52,419 nt of DNA, taken from positions 1 to 52,419 of the forward strand of contig JACREX010000217.1 of assembly GCA_016212695.1 (NCBI GenBank), given 5' to 3'. The position numbers and the translations under genes were made by a program. The notes below the pieces were generated by a model. That model was given only the letters and a program-made list of their open reading frames with translations, searched no databases and was not told the DNA's origin. Below are positions 17,801 to 26,011 of the stretch, piece by piece (position 1 is the stretch's first letter; each line of letters starts with the position of its first letter). This stretch comes from Bacteroidia bacterium (GTDB lineage Bacteria > Bacteroidota > Bacteroidia > Bacteroidales > GWF2-35-48).

Positions 17801-20800
17801 GGTAGGACCCATGAATGCTAATATGTACAGAAATAATGCAAACCTGGCATATCCTTACAACATAACAGGAATTGCAAGTATTACTAATGCCGGTACAACA
17901 CAAACACCGAGTCTTACCACCCGATACTATTTCTTTTATAACTGGGAAGTAAAACTACCGGATTGCATCAGTTCCAGGGTTGTTGCAAATGCTATAATAA
18001 CCAATGGTGTTGTTGCAGGCACGGCAAGCGCTTCTCCGTCTTCCATCTGTTCCGGAAATACCAGTACCATTACTTTAACAGGATCAACCGGAAACATACA
18101 GTGGCAGCAATCTGCCAATGGCACATCAGGATGGGCTAATGTAACCGGCGGCACAGGAGCAACAACGGCAAATTATACAACCGCCGCGCTAACAGCTACT
18201 ACATATTATCGTGCCCTTGTTTATTCTACTGGTTGTGCAGATGAATATTCTAATGTGGTATCTGTAACGGTTACAGCCAGCCCTGTAGCAGGAACCGCAT
18301 CAGCTAATCCTGCAGCAGTGTGTTTAGGTGAATCATCTACGCTCACTCTATCTGGGTCTGCAGGAAATATCCAATGGCAGGACTCTATAGCCGGAGGAAC
18401 CTGGGCTGATGTAACAACAGGAACAGGAGGCAACACTTCCACGTACACAACTGCGGGCATTACTGCCACTACCTATTTCAGGGCATTAGTTTCAACTTCC
18501 AATTGTGGAACAAGTGTTTCAAATACGGCTACAGTTACATTGAATCCAAGCGCTGTTGGCGGTACTGTTACGGCAAATAATAATCCTGTATGTACAGGCT
18601 CTACAGTCACTCTCACGGTAACCGGCTATACCGGCACAATACGCTGGCAGAAATCAACAGACGGCAGCATATGGGCTGATATCACAGGTTTTACAGGAAC
18701 ATTTCCGACTTATGTGGCGCTTAACCTGACACAAACTACCTGGTACAGAACGAAACTCACACAAGGTTCCTGCCCCGATGCTTTCTCCAATGAAGTGATG
18801 GTTGTTGTCAATCTGAATCCGGTTGGTGGAACGGCATCGGCTAATCCGGCTAATTTCTGTACAGGAAATATTTCTGTGATTTCACTAACCGGATATACAG
18901 GGAGCATCCAATGGCAGCAGTCTGCAAATGGCACATCCGGATGGATAAATGTAACCGGCGGATCCGGAGAAACAACGGATCAATATACTACTCCTGCCCT
19001 TTCTGCAACAACTTATTATAGGACAGTGCTTTCTTCCGCAGGTTGTACAAATGTTAATTCCAATGTGGTAATGATAACGGTTACGCCCGGGCCGGTTGGA
19101 GGAACGGCAGTTCAAGATGCGGCAACGGTTTGCAGCGGTTCTTTTACTAGTATTGTCCTAACCGGATATACAGGTACTATTCAATGGGAGGAATCATCAG
19201 ACGGAATCACAGGCTGGGCAGATGTTGCTGCAGGCAGTGGAGCCACTACAGATAATTATACCACAGATAATTTAACAGCTGCGAACTATTACAGGGCAAG
19301 ATTAACCTTTGGCGCTTGTCCCGATATGTATTCAAATGTTGTGATTATATCTGTTGATCCTGTTTCTGTTGCAGGAACAGCTTCTGCAAGCGCCGGTAAT
19401 GTTTGTACATTAAATACTGTAGATATAAGCCTTACCGGTTATACGGGAGCAATACAGTGGCAATTATCGCCGGATGGCACATCAGGATGGATTGATATTC
19501 CGGGCGCTATATCAGACGTTTATACAACCGATCCGCTTGATGTTACATCCTATTATCGGGCAGTTGTTACTTCAGGCATTTGCTCTGCTGTAAACTCGAA
19601 TGTTGTATCAATTGATGTCACACCGGGCCCTGTTGGCGGTGAAGCAACTGCTACGGATACGGTTTTATGTTCAGGTGAAACAACGGCCATTAACTTAGTA
19701 AATTATACCGGAACCATTCAATGGGAACAATCTGCAGACGGCATCACCGGATGGGCAGATGTGACTTCAGGAACAGGCGCTACATCGGATGATTATGCAA
19801 CAGGAAATTTATCTGTTAGCACTTTCTTCAGGGCAAGATTATCTTTCGGTACATGTCCGGATATGTATTCAAATATTGTTATGGTGAATGTTAATCAGCC
19901 TGCAGTTGGCGGAACAGCCGGCGCCACACCCGTCAGTTTCTGTGCCGGCGGTACATCTACCATAACGCTTACAGGTTATAACGGAAATATTCAATGGCAA
20001 TCTTCGTCTGACGGATCAACAGGATGGACTGATATTTCAGGGGCAAATGCAGCCACATACATCACTGCTCCGCTAAGTGCGACAACTTATTTCAGGGCAG
20101 TTTTAATTTCAGGTATATGTGCGATAGAATATTCAAATATTATTACCGTTACGGTACTTCCCACATCGGTTGCCGGTACTGCAACTACTCCAGCATCAGG
20201 CACAATATGCAGCGGCACTTCTACCAGCATCACGCTGACCGGGTACACGGGTAATATCCAATGGCAGTTCTCTGCAAACGGATCCACCGGGTGGGCAAAT
20301 ATTCCGGGTGCAACAGGTTCAACCTATAATACTTCCAATCTGATCAATAATATTTATTACAGAGCCGTTGTTTCGTTAGGTACATGCCCGAATCACAGTT
20401 CAAATATTGTTTTGATCACAATAAACCAGGCTCCGGTTGCAGGTACTGTATCTGTTAGTGCAGATACAATTTGCGGCTCAGGTTCTGTTGATTTGACACT
20501 TACGGGTTCAAACGGAACGATTCAGTGGCAGGAATCAGCCGATGGATCGCTCTGGTCTGATATTCCCGGCGCCAACACTGCAAGCTATACCTCTCCGGTA
20601 TTAACGGCTACCACTTATTTTCAGGCAGTTTTATCATCGGGTGTTTGTGAGGATGTAAATACAGCGATCATTGTGGTTACCGTTGATCCGCAGCCTATAG
20701 CAGGAACAGCCAGCACAACTACAGATTCAATTTGCGAAGGGAGCGCTGCAAGTATCACTATGACGGGTTCGTCAGGAAATATTCAATGGCAGGTATCTTC

Positions 20801-21929
20801 GGATGGTATTAGCGGATGGGTTAACATTACCGGGGCAAATTCTTCAGTATTATCAGGAACGCCTCAGGCAACTGCATTTTATATGGCTGAATTAAGTAGC
20901 GGTTCATGCAGCCCGGTATATTCAAATATTGTCGAAATCGCTGTCAACCCGGCAATCACAGTAACGACATCCAGCACAGACGCTACTTCGGGCAATAATG
21001 ACGGAACAGCAACGGTTGCACCTTCCGGAGGAAATGGTAATTTCACCTATATATGGGATAATAATACCGGTAATCAGACAACTGCTACTGCTACTTCCTT
21101 ATATGCAGGCACGTATTATGTAACAGTCAGTGACGGATATTGCCAGTATGAAACATCTGTAACAGTAAATGGTTATCAGCCTTCTCCGGTTGCAAATTTT
21201 TCGGCTACTCCGGTTACAGGATGCCCCGGTACTTCAATTACGTTTACCGATCAGAGCACAAACAATCCGAATACATGGTTCTGGATATTTGATGGCGGAA
21301 CACCACCTACCAGCACAGACCAGAATCCAACTGTATTATATGATAATACCGGCGTTTTCAATGTTACATTGTTTGTCGGCAATGCAGGCGGCAGCGACTC
21401 ACTTGTTATGGATTCAATGATTATTATCTCCGGCCCGGTACTTTCTGTAACCAGTACGGATGAAACTGCCCCCGGCGCTAATGACGGTACGGCTTCTGTA
21501 ACAGTAACAGGCGGAACGCCTCCTTATACATATTTCTGGAGCAATGGCGCCAATACTGCCGATGTTACCGGACTTGCTGCAGGTAATTATTCCATTGTGG
21601 TTCTTGATGCAAATAATTGTATGGCGACACAACCTGTAACTATAAATTCAGGAACAAGTGTCGGCGGAGAAAAATCTTCTGGTTATTCAGTTTATCCGAA
21701 TCCCTTCAGTGAATTCCTTTACCTGGAGTATAATATCCAAAAACAATCAGAAATGGTTCTTGAAATTTACAATATCAATGGAAGATTGGTATATTCAGAA
21801 ACAGAAAAGCAAAACGCGGGAACAATTATAGTAAAGGTTGATCTGCACCAATTCTCTCAGGGAGCTTACTTTGTAAAACTCAGAGCCGGTAATACTATTT
21901 TTATCAGGAAGATCGTAAAAACAGAATAA
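14892..21929 (+). CDS. Giant secreted trypsin-fold endopeptidase with 11 Ig-like repeats and T9SS type A tail
   Basis: A 2345-residue exported protein. Signal peptide MRKFYIVVTILFLGYATALA. The serine protease domain (about 200-450) resembles lysyl endopeptidases: His254 in LTANHC, Asp302 in AGSDFCLVQ, Ser377 in EPGSSGSPLF. Then come a CARDB-like segment (about 455-555), a MAM-like beta-sandwich (FTEGFENGTFPPNFW, 561-733), a PKD domain (740-816, WLWNFGDGNTS), an Ig-like strand set (LYWYDAATGG), an unassigned beta domain, and eleven Ig-like repeats of about 89 residues (1042-2021). After these are a SprB-like repeat, a second PKD, another SprB-like repeat and a type A sorting domain from about 2258 (YSVYPNPFSEFLYLEY to IFIRKIVKTE). 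The triad looks intact, so it is probably an active surface or secreted protease. It is one continuous frame and ends 6 bases from the convergent M28 pseudogene. Confidence 0.9.
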   Translation: MRKFYIVVTILFLGYATALAQISQGGAPASFLKANSTLLQTNIPTQTMPFVDVQRLSSEDLINDLNKEIPWRFGENIPVDIDVKTNGVADVLPDGDKLYRVRVYSQGAFSINLTFDNYRLPPGAKLFIYDEQKTHILGAFTDFNNQPDRYFATTLIQGDAIIIEYLEPINVQFAGTLHLSRVTHGYRNVLDFTAKAFGDAGSCNNNVVCPLGVGWENEIRSVCMLVVGGSGFCTGAMVNNTAQDGAPYVLTANHCSTSNDFASWVFWWNWQSATCTNPGTSPAHDQATTSGSVLKARNAGSDFCLVQMNQTPPSAFNVYYAGWNYSATAATSTMCIHHPSGDIKKISSAGAATSATYSGAQCWNVSWTSGVTEPGSSGSPLFDQNHRIIGQLYGGPSACGATPGNLNDYYGQFAVSWNTGTTSATRLVDWLDPGNLNPTVLNGYDPNTPAVALDAKANAVIVPVTSYCAVQNITPTVEIANIGSTNLTSLSVNYNIDGGANLNQNWTGNLATNATAQVTFPQIALTTGSHRFYSSVTSPNGGTDENTANDTLSIQYVVGGTSLPFTEGFENGTFPPNFWSINNPDISTTWASAATSGNGASTASAFIDFFNYNTAGELDDLLSPVIDLTGLTNVSMTFNVAYRRYDNTTNDGLDIYISTDCGATFNPTPVYSKSGTVMATGADMTNAFIPSVASDWRLETVDLTPYVGNNVVLQFQAVNAYGNNLYIDDINIFSVTTPPIADFTQSDTSTCVGAITFTDLSTNSPTSWLWNFGDGNTSNEQNPTYTYTANGTYSVTLSATNQYGSDQIVKTDLIHINLPASPVATDVSRCGAGTVTLTATGSGTLYWYDAATGGNNLGTGTSYTTPSISVTTPYYVENHVQQTSVYGGNTESNVNGIQYNQAQEAWLTFNALTDFKLVSVEVNAGTTASRKISLRNSSGITLDSVILTIPAGVSRITLDFDVPTGTGFRLVGPMNANMYRNNANLAYPYNITGIASITNAGTTQTPSLTTRYYFFYNWEVKLPDCISSRVVANAIITNGVVAGTASASPSSICSGNTSTITLTGSTGNIQWQQSANGTSGWANVTGGTGATTANYTTAALTATTYYRALVYSTGCADEYSNVVSVTVTASPVAGTASANPAAVCLGESSTLTLSGSAGNIQWQDSIAGGTWADVTTGTGGNTSTYTTAGITATTYFRALVSTSNCGTSVSNTATVTLNPSAVGGTVTANNNPVCTGSTVTLTVTGYTGTIRWQKSTDGSIWADITGFTGTFPTYVALNLTQTTWYRTKLTQGSCPDAFSNEVMVVVNLNPVGGTASANPANFCTGNISVISLTGYTGSIQWQQSANGTSGWINVTGGSGETTDQYTTPALSATTYYRTVLSSAGCTNVNSNVVMITVTPGPVGGTAVQDAATVCSGSFTSIVLTGYTGTIQWEESSDGITGWADVAAGSGATTDNYTTDNLTAANYYRARLTFGACPDMYSNVVIISVDPVSVAGTASASAGNVCTLNTVDISLTGYTGAIQWQLSPDGTSGWIDIPGAISDVYTTDPLDVTSYYRAVVTSGICSAVNSNVVSIDVTPGPVGGEATATDTVLCSGETTAINLVNYTGTIQWEQSADGITGWADVTSGTGATSDDYATGNLSVSTFFRARLSFGTCPDMYSNIVMVNVNQPAVGGTAGATPVSFCAGGTSTITLTGYNGNIQWQSSSDGSTGWTDISGANAATYITAPLSATTYFRAVLISGICAIEYSNIITVTVLPTSVAGTATTPASGTICSGTSTSITLTGYTGNIQWQFSANGSTGWANIPGATGSTYNTSNLINNIYYRAVVSLGTCPNHSSNIVLITINQAPVAGTVSVSADTICGSGSVDLTLTGSNGTIQWQESADGSLWSDIPGANTASYTSPVLTATTYFQAVLSSGVCEDVNTAIIVVTVDPQPIAGTASTTTDSICEGSAASITMTGSSGNIQWQVSSDGISGWVNITGANSSVLSGTPQATAFYMAELSSGSCSPVYSNIVEIAVNPAITVTTSSTDATSGNNDGTATVAPSGGNGNFTYIWDNNTGNQTTATATSLYAGTYYVTVSDGYCQYETSVTVNGYQPSPVANFSATPVTGCPGTSITFTDQSTNNPNTWFWIFDGGTPPTSTDQNPTVLYDNTGVFNVTLFVGNAGGSDSLVMDSMIIISGPVLSVTSTDETAPGANDGTASVTVTGGTPPYTYFWSNGANTADVTGLAAGNYSIVVLDANNCMATQPVTINSGTSVGGEKSSGYSVYPNPFSEFLYLEYNIQKQSEMVLEIYNINGRLVYSETEKQNAGTIIVKVDLHQFSQGAYFVKLRAGNTIFIRKIVKTE
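18015..20955 (+). repeat. Eleven tandem Ig-like repeats (about 267 bp each) inside the giant protease gene
   Basis: Eleven units share the pattern (A/G)GTAxAxxxxxCxGxxxxIxLTGYTGxIQWQxSxDGxxGW, then YTTxxLxATTYYRA and SGxCxxxxSNxVxIxV. Each has two cysteines, one early and one late, that probably form a disulfide. Units vary from about 85 to 92 residues. Alternate units resemble one another (GGTA and AGTA openings; CPDMYSN in units 5 and 7), hinting at expansion by two-unit duplication. Confidence 0.9.
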
Positions 21930-21935
21930 ATATAG

Positions 21936-22479
21936 TTACTCCATATTTCCTGCATTATCTGATTTTTTTATCAGACGTTCCAGGCACAGGGTGATCTGCA
22001 ATAGCCCCTCGAAGTTTATTTTTTCAGGGTCGTCCGTTATTTTATGGTAATCATCGTGAATGCCGGTTGTGATAAAAAGGCAGGGGATTTTATTTTTGTA
22101 AAATGGCATTTGATCTGAGCCGTTAACGATTTCTTTATCGGTTTTGATATTCAGGCCGGCTGGCTTGCAGGTTGTAATCAGAGAATCGAAAACCGGCGAT
22201 GTGCCCGTTCCGTGAATGGTTACGGTTTTTGTTGATGTATCCATTCTTCCCGCCATGTCAATGTTGAGCATGAATTTGATATTTGGTAAATTCATCTATT
22301 AAATATCTGTATGCTTTCTTTTCGTACTGTGTGCCTGCGCGGCGGCCCTGTAAAGAATCTGAAGATAAAACAGAAATATGAATTTTAAGGTTTTCTTTTA
22401 CTGTAGTACTTTGCCCTGCTATAAAGAGACAATGAAATAAAAAGGAAATTAGCAAAATTATATTTTTTAAAGCGAACAA
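21936..22479 (-). pseudogene. M28 family metallopeptidase, internally deleted and out of frame
   Basis: Two minus-strand frames are the two ends of one M28 aminopeptidase. The upstream frame (22258-22479, 73 codons) has a signal peptide (MFALKNIILLISFLFHCLFIAGQ) and the family opening LSSDSLQGRRAGTQYE. The other (from 22295 down to 21936) has the later part: KFMLNIDMAGRMDT, NGSDQMPFYKNKIPCLF, and GIHDDYHKITDDPEKINFEG with the last zinc-ligand His. They overlap in different frames around 22258-22295. The middle is missing, including the HxD and EE metal-binding and catalytic residues, roughly 100-150 residues by family comparison. A deletion that also shifted the frame explains this. The gene cannot make an active peptidase. 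Confidence 0.85.
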
Positions 22480-22603
22480 GTGTGTATATTAAAATTCAGA
22501 AAACAAAATTATAATAATTTATTGCATGAATTAAATAAAAATACCCCATATTTGTGACAAATATTTTATTAAATAAGATGTATTTTGTTACAAATAAATA
22601 ATT

Positions 22604-23959
22604 ATGTTTGAAAGAATAATTTTAACAGAGCTCAAAAAATGGGCAAAGCAAATTAAAAGGAAACCATTGGTTTTAAGGGGCGCCAGACAAGTTGGTAAAA
22701 CAACTTTGGTTAATATGTTTGCAAAACAATTCCCTTATTTTATTTATTTAAACCTTGAAAGTCCGTCAGACAGGAAATTATTTGAACAGGACTATGACAT
22801 TGATGAATTGGTTTCTGCTATATTTTTTAAAGCCGATACACCAAAAAAAATTGGAGACACCCTTCTTTTCATTGATGAAATACAATACTCGGCAAAAGCA
22901 ATCGGAATGCTCAGGTATTTCTATGAGAAAGAACCCAAACTGCATGTTATTGCTGCTGGTTCGCTTTTAGAAACCATTCTTGCCAAAAATGTATCTTTTC
23001 CTGTAGGAAGAGTAGAATATCTTGCAATACGGCCTTTTTCATTTATTGAGTTTCTTAAATCATCGGGACAAACACAATGTATAGATGCAATCAACAAGTT
23101 GCCATTTCCGTCATATGCACATGATAAACTTTTAAAGATTTTTAATACCTATTGCTTGATTGGCGGTATGCCTGAAGCTGTTAAAGAATATGTTGAAACC
23201 GGAGATGTTACCAGGGTAAATAAAGTATATGACTCTCTTCTTGTATCATTTATTGATGATGTGCATAAATATGCTCCGAACACTACTCTTGCCCATGTTA
23301 TCAGGCATATTATACAGGCAGCTTTTTATGAAGCAAGTAAGCGCATAAAATTTAGTGGTTTTGGAAGGTCTGATTATAAATCGCGGGAAGCAGGAGAGGC
23401 TTTCAGGATACTTGAAAAGACTATGTTGTTACAAATGATTTATCCTGTGTCTGGAATAAAACTTCCTGCCCAGCCCGATTTAAAAAAATCACCGAAACTT
23501 CTTGTTCTTGATACAGGCATGATAAATTATTTTTGTGGTCTGCAAAAAGATATTTTTGGGGTTAAGATGCTCGACACTGTTTTTGAGGGTAGAATTGCAG
23601 AGCATATAACAGGACAAGAACTCATGGCTGTCAATAATTCAGTGCTGCATCATTTGAATTTCTGGACCCGTGAAAAAAGCAGCAGTACCGCTGAACTCGA
23701 TTATATCTGGACTTATAAAAATTATCTTATCCCCGTGGAGGTGAAATCAGGAGCTACAGGAAGACTACGTTCATTGTTTGAGTTTATGGATGCAGCGCCA
23801 CATCATTTTGCTATCCGTATTTATTCCGGACAATTATCAGTAGACAAAATCAAAACGCTCAGAGGTAAAACATTTTATCTGCTCAATTTCCCATTTTACC
23901 TGCTCAGCAGGATTGACGATTATTTGATTTGGATGGAAAAAACTATACCTATAATTTAG
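22604..23959 (+). CDS. AAA_14/DUF4143 ATPase
   Basis: A 451-residue ATPase. Walker A is GARQVGKTTL (about 26-35), Walker B is TLLFIDEIQ near residue 88, and an arginine-bearing sensor segment VIAAGSLLE follows. The C-terminal DUF4143 domain ends with a PD-(D/E)XK-like pattern, AELDYIWTYKNYLIPVEVKSG. Proteins of this kind are common in anaerobes, patchily distributed and often near mobile or decaying genes; their biological role is not established. It sits between a deleted peptidase and a broken hicB in an especially AT-rich stretch, which suggests acquisition by transfer. No clear promoter of the TAnnTTTG type is seen; TATTTTG at about 22580 is one base short. Confidence 0.85.
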   Translation: MFERIILTELKKWAKQIKRKPLVLRGARQVGKTTLVNMFAKQFPYFIYLNLESPSDRKLFEQDYDIDELVSAIFFKADTPKKIGDTLLFIDEIQYSAKAIGMLRYFYEKEPKLHVIAAGSLLETILAKNVSFPVGRVEYLAIRPFSFIEFLKSSGQTQCIDAINKLPFPSYAHDKLLKIFNTYCLIGGMPEAVKEYVETGDVTRVNKVYDSLLVSFIDDVHKYAPNTTLAHVIRHIIQAAFYEASKRIKFSGFGRSDYKSREAGEAFRILEKTMLLQMIYPVSGIKLPAQPDLKKSPKLLVLDTGMINYFCGLQKDIFGVKMLDTVFEGRIAEHITGQELMAVNNSVLHHLNFWTREKSSSTAELDYIWTYKNYLIPVEVKSGATGRLRSLFEFMDAAPHHFAIRIYSGQLSVDKIKTLRGKTFYLLNFPFYLLSRIDDYLIWMEKTIPII

Positions 23960-24031
23960 GTCGTGTGTATTTTGGGATAATTTTAAAAATTATTTATAAA
24001 AAGTATTATCTCACCCGTATTTTTATCCACA

Positions 24032-24160
24032 TCATCTGCCCTGTTTGCTGTTGCCAATAGCTTCTTCCTTTGTTTTTCCCTGAGAAATACAGCCGGGTAA
24101 ACTCGGACATTCAGTTACCCAATAGCCATCTTCGCCGCGATATATTATTATTTGTCTCAT
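24032..24160 (-). pseudogene. Truncated HicB-like antitoxin remnant (42 codons)
   Basis: A 42-codon minus-strand frame starting at 24158-24160 reads as the first half of a HicB: IIIYRGEDGYWVTECPSLPGC, then ISQGKTKEEAIGN, where the helix normally begins, then SKQGR and a stop. HicB antitoxins continue for at least 25 more residues (EAIENIKEAIELYI-like). A shifted frame after the GGC codon runs on for about 23 codons (ANRADDVDKNTGEIILF), so a frameshift near 24045 is plausible. I find no hicA on either side. It is unrelated in detail to the hicB at 240-455. Confidence 0.65.
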
Positions 24161-24313
24161 AATTCAATTATCACTTACTACTTTTTCTCATTGTCCCTTA
24201 CTTTCCTGATGTGTTTTATTATCTGCTTTCTTTTTTAAAATATCTTCCCTGTTTTCTAAAATTTAAATTTATAGGTATAGGCACTTAGACTGGAGAACAG
24301 AATTGTTGATAAA

Positions 24314-24345
24314 TTTGTAAATATTGTTAATTTATTTTAGTTTTG
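24314..24345 (+). promoter_or_regulatory. Promoter TTTG-N20-TAGTTTTG
   Basis: TTTG (24314-24317) and TAGTTTTG (24338-24345) are 20 bases apart, an exact consensus match, and end 16 bases before the ATG at 24362. Confidence 0.7.
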
Positions 24346-24361
24346 TATCCAAATTGGCATA

Positions 24362-25204
24362 ATGGAGAGAATAAAAATAGTTATTGCTATCATTTTTGTT
24401 TTCATTGTAAACCTTGGTTTTTCCCAGTTTTATGTTGATTTTAATGCTGACAGGAGAACCGGATGCGATAGCGTGACCGTGCATTTCACGGATGCAACCA
24501 ATACAGACAACTTAGTTGCCTGGTTATGGAATTTCGGGGATGGAGGTTTCAGTTATGATCAGAATCCAGTTCATACCTATTTACAACCGGGAGAATATAA
24601 TGTGGAACTTACGGTTCTCCGCAATAATGGTTCAAATCCGCAACAGAAAAATACCACTAAGGTAAAATTTATTACGGTTTATACATCGCCGGTTGCAAGT
24701 TTTACAACCAATGATTCCGTGTATAATACTTCTTTTTCCGTGTTATGTAAAAGCTCTACACAGCTTGACACGGCAGGGTTAACCTATATATGGAATTTTG
24801 GCGACACCCGGTCTGATACCGGTTCTGTGGTTTTACATAATTACACAGCAGAAGGCACCTATAATGTCATTCTTACCGTAACAGACAATCATGGTTGTTC
24901 CGGCGACACCACAATACCCATTACCATAGTCAGCAAATTCAATGTGCCGAATTTTTTCACACCCAATAATGACGGCTTCAATGATGAATTTATTATTGAA
25001 TCGAACGGGTACTGTACCTATCATTTTGAAGTATTTGACCGGTGGGGAAATTTATTGTATGAGATTACAGCCCGAAATATCCGTTGGGATGGTAGAAATA
25101 CTGCGGGTTTGCTTTTAAATCCGGGAGTATATTATTATGTTCTTACTTCGAAAGACGATTCCAAAATATCTAAAAAGAACGGCTGCTTCGAAATTTTCAG
25201 GTAA
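24362..25204 (+). CDS. PKD-domain secreted protein with T9SS type B (CHU_C) tail
   Basis: A 280-residue exported protein. The signal peptide is MERIKIVIAIIFVFIVNLGFSQ. Two PKD domains follow: the first (about 25-110) with WLWNFGDGGFSYDQNPVHTY and the second (about 115-195) with LTYIWNFGDTRSDTGS. The last 85 residues are a gliding-motility-associated C-terminal domain: VPNFFTPNNDGFNDEFIIES, FEVFDRWGNLLYE, WDGRNTAG, NPGVYYYVL. This type B signal directs secretion by the T9SS, usually without the lipopolysaccharide anchor used by type A cargo. With no catalytic domain it is probably an adhesin or surface structural protein. It has its own consensus promoter. Confidence 0.9.
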   Translation: MERIKIVIAIIFVFIVNLGFSQFYVDFNADRRTGCDSVTVHFTDATNTDNLVAWLWNFGDGGFSYDQNPVHTYLQPGEYNVELTVLRNNGSNPQQKNTTKVKFITVYTSPVASFTTNDSVYNTSFSVLCKSSTQLDTAGLTYIWNFGDTRSDTGSVVLHNYTAEGTYNVILTVTDNHGCSGDTTIPITIVSKFNVPNFFTPNNDGFNDEFIIESNGYCTYHFEVFDRWGNLLYEITARNIRWDGRNTAGLLLNPGVYYYVLTSKDDSKISKKNGCFEIFR

Positions 25205-25213
25205 TCCAACCCC

Positions 25214-25825
25214 TTACCGTTGTGATTTTATTTTCGGTAATATTTTTTCAAGAATATATTCCACTGATTTTTTTACAGACAGTATATCTGTTCTGAGCTC
25301 TATATCCGGTTTTACCGGGATTTCATAGGGCGCGCCGATACCTGTAAAATTTTTTAAATTTCCTTTCCTGGCTTTTTTATAAAGGCCTTTTGCATCGCGT
25401 TTTTCGCAGACGTCAAGGGGTGCGTTGACATACACTTCAATAAAATCTTTTTTGCCGATAATTTTTCCGGCAGTATTCCGCATCTCACGGGTGGGGCTTA
25501 TAAAACAGCAGATGGCAATGATCCCGCAATCGAGGAATAACTTAGCCGCTTCTGCCACCCTGCGGATGTTTTCTTTCCGGTCGTTTTCAGAAAAACCGAG
25601 ATCATTGCTGATACCCGTTCGTATCATGTCTCCGTCTAAAATTTGAGTGAAGAATCCCATTTTATACAGTTTGCATTCAAGACGGATAGCAAGAGTTGTT
25701 TTGCCGGAACCGGAAAGACCGGTCATCCAGATGGCTTTTGCGTGTTGTTTCGACAGGCGCTCCTTGTCTTTTCTTTTCAGCATTCCGTAAAAAACGGGAT
25801 AACTGTTTTTTTTTATAGCATCCAT
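25214..25825 (-). CDS. cysC: Adenylyl-sulfate kinase (APS kinase)
   Basis: A 203-residue kinase that phosphorylates adenylyl sulfate to PAPS. P-loop GLSGSGKTT (36-44), the Asp of LDGDMIRTGISNDLGFSENDRKENIRR (in parts), and the CysC lid and substrate signature ISPTREMRNTA are all present. In LDGDMIRTGI the usual VRHGL is replaced by a slightly divergent form. In most bacteria cysC lies with cysD and cysN; here it stands alone between a T9SS cargo gene and rpmE2. It could serve sulfate assimilation or provide PAPS for sulfation. It is convergent with the PKD protein gene, 9 bases apart. Confidence 0.9.
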   Translation of the reverse strand: MDAIKKNSYPVFYGMLKRKDKERLSKQHAKAIWMTGLSGSGKTTLAIRLECKLYKMGFFTQILDGDMIRTGISNDLGFSENDRKENIRRVAEAAKLFLDCGIIAICCFISPTREMRNTAGKIIGKKDFIEVYVNAPLDVCEKRDAKGLYKKARKGNLKNFTGIGAPYEIPVKPDIELRTDILSVKKSVEYILEKILPKIKSQR

Positions 25826-25942
25826 ATTTAAATTGATTTAATCTATTTTATTCATAAATCCGACATTCGACAACGCATATGTTAAAAATATCGAATTCCT
25901 AACTTTTCTCATGAGCCGTAGGCGAGTAAATCCAAAGCGCTT

Positions 25943-25955
25943 GCCTGCGGCAGGC
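25943..25955. repeat. Palindromic repeat GCCTGC-G-GCAGGC
   Basis: A perfect 6-bp inverted repeat in the cysC-rpmE2 spacer, within CTTGCCTGCGGCAGGCAGG. It is the same family as the copies at 11207-11221 and 38932-38970. It lies in an otherwise featureless 25826-26010 stretch. Confidence 0.65.
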
Positions 25956-26011
25956 AGGAATTCGAATATTCAAAAAAAATAAAAGCATAAGTAAGATTTT
26001 TTCGTTTTCTT

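Larger units (their letters stand above)
23960..24361. other. 402-bp intergenic stretch with hicB remnant and a promoter
   Basis: The stretch between the ATPase gene and the PKD protein gene holds no intact gene. It contains a short broken hicB on the minus strand (24032-24160) and, at its right end, a consensus promoter for the gene at 24362. The 24161-24310 part is AT-rich and I see nothing further in it. Confidence 0.6.
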
